From Dicaeum eximium (lineage: Eukaryota; Chordata; Aves; Passeriformes; Dicaeidae), in contig VWZP01005245.1 of NCBI GenBank assembly GCA_013396995.1, positions 66,711 to 130,710 on the forward strand: DNA of 64,000 nucleotides, written 5' to 3'. Below, one piece after another: positions 58,816 to 64,000 of this stretch; within the stretch, counting starts at the first letter, position 1, and every line of letters starts with the position of its first letter. Below the pieces are notes generated by a model. The model did not search any database and had not been told where the DNA came from. It saw only the letters and a list, made by a program, of their open reading frames with translations. A program made the position numbers and the translations under genes.

Positions 58816-60245
58816 TAAATTGGGAATTGTGCTGGGTGAATATGAGCTGATGTCATGGAGGGTTCAGTGACGCCAAGGGAAGTCCCCAGGCCACCCCTGA
58901 ATCACTTCTTTGCTGCAAAGCCAGGCTCTGACCCCTGGGCTGAGCTTTGGCTCTCTGACATCTCCCACTCCCTTCATTAGAGGGGTCTTGGCTTTTTTTC
59001 TGGTGGTTGGGAAGCAAAATCTGCAATTCTGGAGCTGTGAAACTGAAGGCACCACAGGAGATCAAACCAGAGCCTGACATGCTCCTGCTGTTGGGATGAA
59101 ATCAAAAGATTTCCTCAAGGCTCGAGAGCTTTGTGTTACTTAAAGCATCAGTTTCTGAAATAATGAAATAACATGAAACAGTAACTTTTCAACAGGGGAA
59201 AAGAAAAAACCTCAAAGGACCAACAAAACTTTGGACTTTCACTATTGGAGAGACAAGCTTAATAAAAGTTGGAGTGTAATAAAAACCTCAAGTGTTAACA
59301 AGGGAGTATTAAGAACAAAAATCCCACATCTGATTTACAAAAGCTCCCCCAAACCTATTCTTCTTTCAATTGCTGCTTTTTTAGTGGTTGTGACTGAGGG
59401 AAATGGAAGCTGCTGATAATGAAGTAATGTTTCTGAAGCTGATATTGTGCTTCCTATAACTCAGTGATTTACAGTTTGTGCACAAATAAGCTTCAAATTG
59501 ATTCCTTTTCTCCTTGGACAGATGGGCTTGAAGGTATTTTTTGGCTCTTCTGATTCAGCAGCATTGGAGCATAGCTAAAAGTGAAATTCTTTCTCTCCTG
59601 GTGGCGTGATAATACTGCCAAATATGAAAAATGCCAACAGAAATAAACCCTGATGTTGAAAAGTCTGTCAATCAAAAAGATCAAATTATTCAGCTTGATA
59701 GAGTGGGTTTGAGCATATAAAACAGGGCAACAGAGTCCAAAAAGGAATGGTTAGAAGATGTGATGTGCTTTTCCTTTAGATTTGATTACTGAATATTTAT
59801 TTTACATCAGCTTCTTTCAGTATTTGTATTATTCACATAATTTGTGACAGAAAAAAGAAAAAAAATCAGGAAGAAAAAATCTTTCTTCAAAATCCAAGAG
59901 GTGGCGATCTTCCAGATCTTAAAATTTCACTTCCTTTTCTTTTTGATTTTTGATATTTAAAAAAGAATGATAGAAAGGATGAGTTAGGAAAGCACCTTGC
60001 TGGAGCAGCTCTCACACAATCCAAGGACTGTGAAAGAATTTGAGTACATTGCTCCATTTTCTAGAGCTACCCCAATAAATTATGTTACCTCAGTCATTAA
60101 TTCTCCAAATAAATGAGCAAGGGCATGTCCTGCTCTCTGCAGTCATGTCAGGATAGGTTATTTCTTAGTATCCAAGGACATTCCCACATTTCCACACCAA
60201 ATGATTAAATTTAGCAGAAATTGGCTTGGGTTGCTGTTGGAGTAA
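58816..60245. other. Unique DNA, nothing recognised
   Basis: No gene is recognised. Confidence 0.5.
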
Positions 60246-60395
60246 ATCAGGGGAGGGTTTGGTTTTGGTTGAGTTTTTTTTTTGTTTGGCTTGGCGTTTT
60301 TTTCTCTTTTTGTTTTGTTTCTGTTGGTTTGTTCTGGGGTTTTTTGTTTTGGTTTTGGGGGTTTTTGGGGGATTCTTGTGGGAGTTTTTGGTTGG
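60246..60395 (+). repeat. G/T-rich low-complexity tract with G-quadruplex potential
   Basis: Only G and T dominate for ~150 bp. G runs at 60336-60339, 60357-60361, 60367-60371 and 60380-60382 could form a four-run quadruplex, though one loop is long (~17 bp). Confidence 0.75.
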
Positions 60396-62060
60396 ATTTG
60401 TGTTTTCCACCTAGAGCTAAGGGACAACTTTGTGTGCCTTTATGGATGAAGTATGGAAGACAGGGGAGGTGGACAGGGAGAGAAACACACCCAATGTCCT
60501 ACCCAAACTGCCCAACAGCCCAGTGGCAAAATAAAGAAGGAAAGGAAACACCCCTCTGTTCCAACTTTTCTTCCTGATTAACTTCTGAGACAAAGAGGGA
60601 CAAGTCAGTGCTACAAGTTCAGGCTTGGGGCTCCTAAATCGAAAGCAAGATTCCCAAAATCTTGCATTCCTATCCCCTCACACACCCCCAGCACAACGAC
60701 CTTCACCCTCAGAACGCCCGGCAGAATTCGGAATTCAATTTTCTGCAACCTCTGCCAAGTGCTTGGGAAATGAACAGCAAAATATAAATTCCAGGCTTTG
60801 TTAATATTTCAGTTTTTCCCTGCTGTGGTGTGGGATTCCAAGGAGATCCTGCTGCCACTGAGTGTCTCTAGGAAGGAAATCCTCCCGTAAATTCGCACAT
60901 GTCCAATTGGTTTTATGTGAGTTGTTAGAAAACAAATTAGATTTGACTTGGGCAGGAATTAATCCTCCTCCAGTCAAGCAGTTCAGCTGAAAACAGTTTG
61001 GAAAAGAGGTCTTTGAAAAGAAAGAGATTTGACAACACAGACATTTAAGAACTCTATGTAATTTTATGCTCATCAAACTTTGGTATTTTAACCTGTGGAT
61101 TCTATGGAACCAAAGCAAACAAGAACCTGTAACGTACATGAAATTGTAGAATGCAAAGGGTTCATCTCCAAGGTAATTAAATGGTTTTTAGCTCCTTTGC
61201 AGCTCCAGAGCTGGAAAACCTCTTTCAAAAACTGAAAGACTCAAATTTTACCTGCCTACATGAATATCTAATACAATTGAACTGCTATCCAGTTTATGTT
61301 CTTTTATTTTAGGATATAGACAGAACCCTCATCATCTACAGCTTAAAACAAATAAAGCAGGGAGAGAATTTCCTCAACACAAATACCCATAGTGGATAGT
61401 GGAAAATTTTGGGTAATTTTGCAAGTGAAGGGCAACACTGTTAGTACATTTCTCAACATTAAATTAAAAAAAACAGATAATTCCAATGTTTGGTGAAGAT
61501 GTGGGGACCACAGATTTGCTCATTTATAGGTTCTGGGAATTTCAGCCTCTCCAAGTCCCACTGAAATACCAAAGAAGTCGCATTCTTTGTTTATTTAGGG
61601 TCTTTTGATGGTCCCAAACTTGCTCAACTCAGACACTACTTTTTAACCCCATTGAGTCAAATTCACTTGTTGTCCTTTGCTGGATTCAGTAGGGGAAATA
61701 CAGTTTGGGGATGCCTAGACAAGGTTTTTGTCTCCACCCACAACCTGAAAACTGCATTATTCACCTGGTGGCATAATATATATGCAATTTATACAATATA
61801 CACTTTAAAGGAGTGCATGTGTGTGAAGGAAAATTATTCCTGAAACACAGGGGGAAAGCCACATTTACTGCACTTAAGCCTGTAAATGTTTCCTCTGTCT
61901 CAAGCTGTAAATGCCTGTGATCTTACTGCTAAAGAAAGCAATAATAACAATAATAACAGAGTTCTCACCTCCATTCCTGGTCTCTAGCTCCCACAGGATT
62001 TGTAGATTTATTGCCTCTTGCTTTCTGCAGCCTCTGAATTGTGCTGCATTGCACAGAAAT
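60396..62060. other. Unique DNA, nothing recognised
   Basis: No gene is recognised. Confidence 0.5.
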
Positions 62061-62063
62061 ACA

Positions 62064-62419
62064 TATATACAGTACAATATACAATATACAATGTACAATA
62101 TACAATATCCAATATCCAATATCCAATATCCAATATACAATATACAATATACAGTATACAATAAACAATATACAATATCCAATATCCAATATCCAATATA
62201 CAATATACAATATACAATATACAATATACAGTATACAATAAACAATATACAATATACAATATACAGTATACAATATACAATATACAATATACAATATACA
62301 ATATACAATATACAGTATACAATATACAATATACAATATACAATATACAATATACAATATACAATATACAGTATACAATATACAATATACAATATACAAT
62401 ATACAATACACAATACAAT
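62064..62419. repeat. 7-bp (CAATATA)n satellite-like array, ~50 copies
   Basis: The heptamer CAATATA is interspersed with CAATATC, CAGTATA and CAATAAA variants. CAATATC blocks recur at about 62105 and 62175 (70 bp apart). Because 7 is not a multiple of 3 and the 21-bp superunit has no stop, both strands stay open: the minus strand reads a Tyr-Cys-Ile-Leu-type 7-residue repeat for up to 179 codons and the + strand an Asn-Ile-Gln-Tyr-type one for 191. These are not genes. Confidence 0.97.
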
Positions 62420-63385
62420 GATCTTATCTAGGACTTTGCCACTTGTGTGGCTTTTCTTTCCCCTCTCTCAGCAAAATGGCAATTAATTCAGACCAGCAAT
62501 ACATGGAATTAAGGGGTGGATTTGAGGGGTTGATTGGGAATTCTTCCCTGCACTGCCACTTGTTTACCTTTTTTTAGCACAACCTGCTTTTACAATTATA
62601 TTGCAGGTCCAAATGGGACACATTGTCCCAAAATTACTCATGACAACAGTATTCAAACCATGCTAAAATCTCATCTAAGGCCAATTTTCATTCTGATTTT
62701 TATAGGAGTATATTTAGCTTTGGGCAGAACTAATTTAGAAAGGTAATTGATTTTGGAGCAATCACACCAGGGTTGTTGAGATGAGGGCATTTTAATGAAA
62801 ATGTTAATAATAATTATGAGGTGACCTTTTGCTGTTTATTGAAACATTTATTTTATGAGTGTCTCCTCAAGAAAAAAAAAGTACCAGGTGGCACAGAAGA
62901 AGGGTAAAAGAATATGTTAAGGATTAATTTACACTTCTACTTCTTCCAGTATTTGTATTCTCAAATCTAATATTTTAACCCAGCTTCAAACTTCTTTCTA
63001 CCTGACTCTTACAAGGCACAGATTCCTCTCCCATTAGCTTATGGTGATGTTTCACCCCCAAATCAAGGTTCCAAATTTTTATTTATTTGGGGTCAGGGTC
63101 AGGGTTCTCCTGGCACAGCCGTGGGGGCAGCTGAGGCTGATTTATCTGCTCAGGTTATTTGGGTTCCTCTGCATTTGTGGAAATCAGATTCTTTTTTCTT
63201 TTCCAGAACCAAACCCCACCTGCTTTGCAGAAAACCCTGCAGCCACCAGAAGTAACAGGAGCACGTCCTAAACCTGTTTGTCTGAAAACAAAGAAAGGCC
63301 TTGAGCTTTTTATCTTTTCTACTCTTGATAATTTCTGCCACTGGTTGAGCTGGAAGCACCTAGGCTAAGCTGAGCTGCATTGGAA
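62420..63385. other. Unique DNA, nothing recognised
   Basis: No gene is recognised. Confidence 0.5.
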
Positions 63386-63427
63386 AATAGAATAGAATAG
63401 AATAGAATAGAATAGAATAGAATAGAA
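63386..63427. repeat. (AATAG)n microsatellite
   Basis: About eight pentamers. Confidence 0.96.
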
Positions 63428-63509
63428 TTTTAAAATTAAATTAAATTAATTAAAATAAAATAAAATAAAATAAAATAAAATAAAATAAAATAAAATAAAA
63501 TAAAATAAA
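63428..63509. repeat. (AAAAT)n microsatellite with AATTA lead-in
   Basis: Runs of AATTA then about 11 AAAAT pentamers. It directly follows the AATAG array, so the compound locus probably arose by unit mutation. Confidence 0.96.
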
Positions 63510-64000
63510 ACCAGTCTGGTTTTGAAAGATAGGTTTTAGGTATGCTTTATGCATAAGAAGGAGATGAGACAGAGGGAGAAGGAGTTTTGGAACCCCCTTA
63601 TACTCAGGAAGGGGAAGTGCAAGCACTGGGAGATTCACCTGGTGAGAGAATTCTGATTAAATGTGAAATTTTAGAGCCAGACAAAGTATCTGGGAGGTTT
63701 AGAACTGTCCAGTGCTTCTCTTTTGCTACAGTAGACAACAATTTTTGCACAAACATTAGAAAATTGACATTTTTTTAATGTCATTTATGGGATACCTTGG
63801 CATGAAAAGACTCTCCAGAGCAGCTGTTGGCACCTTCCCACTGTCCATGCGAGCAGGGCAAGGGATAAATCAAAAGTGCTTTGGCTGCTGGGGAAAAAGA
63901 TTACAGCAATACCAAAAATTCCAGCTGGGAATTGGGAAGTGGAATTAACCAGAGCAAACCCACAGCAGTTGTTCCAGCAACAACTCAGAAATAGCACGTG
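63510..64000. other. Unique DNA, nothing recognised
   Basis: No gene is recognised to the window end. Confidence 0.5.

Noticed and set aside
61874..62486. 179- and 191-codon Tyr/Ile-rich repeat proteins
   Set aside because: Explained by the 7-bp array.

Overview
The window reads as 64 kb of bird nuclear DNA with no protein-coding or RNA gene I can support. It is AT-rich and CpG-poor. It holds many CR1 LINE 3' ends with the avian signature (an ATTCTGTG-type tail and the 'ttggaagggacctt' and 'catggcagggaca' blocks on one strand or the other). It also holds solo LTRs of avian endogenous retroviruses, with no gag, pol or env between them, plus many micro- and minisatellites. Several LTRs look young and insert in a pattern typical of songbirds, but the order (passerine) is inferred. 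The window is best described as intergenic or long-intron sequence. Every long open frame is explained by a repeat or looks like chance.

Layout. 0-4.3 kb: tail of an LTR at the window edge, a 431-bp ERVK-type solo LTR (2439-2869) beside another LTR ending at 3416, an old CR1, and a 33-bp minisatellite. 6-11 kb: LTR-like block, CR1 pieces, and GTTT, ATTC and CTCCT arrays. 11-14.4 kb: quiet, with a candidate conserved noncoding element near 13.2 kb. 14.4-15.6 kb: CR1 end followed by two head-to-tail LTRs of one family. 15.9-17.8 kb: 10-bp, 20-bp and AAATAC arrays. 18.2-20.1 kb: two solo LTRs, one with perfect 6-bp target duplications (19610-20075). 23-25.8 kb: CR1, LTR, a 760-bp 23-bp-unit minisatellite, and an old avian LTR. 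26.4-29.4 kb: CR1 copies, one split by a second copy of the 2.4-kb LTR, then a 619-bp exact duplication around a single N. 29.4-44 kb: mostly unique DNA, with LTRs at 32.2 and 40.3 kb, CR1 at 33.8 and 42.1 kb, and several conserved-element candidates. 45.4-46.9 kb: an old CR1 split by a nested LTR and CR1. 48.7-55 kb: CR1 pieces and a solo LTR with a TCCAG target duplication. 56.3-63.5 kb: a 9-bp array, an LTR with GAGG duplications, a G/T-rich tract, a ~350-bp 7-bp array, and AATAG and AAAAT arrays.

How the parts relate. The content records successive retroelement insertions. Old CR1 is broken by LTRs, and provirus recombination has left only solo LTRs. Target duplications read by eye (4 bp for one family, 5 bp for another, 6 bp for two) separate ERV1-, ERVL- and ERVK-like integration. 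The long open frames in the tandem arrays follow from unit length: 23, 20 and 7 bp are not multiples of 3, so a stop-free superunit appears in every frame, and 33 bp is in frame by itself. I found no new enzymatic, defence or CRISPR-like system. The items most worth checking are the N-flanked duplication (probably an assembly error), the target-site-defined solo LTRs, and the CpG-retaining candidate regulatory elements, chiefly 38215-38520.
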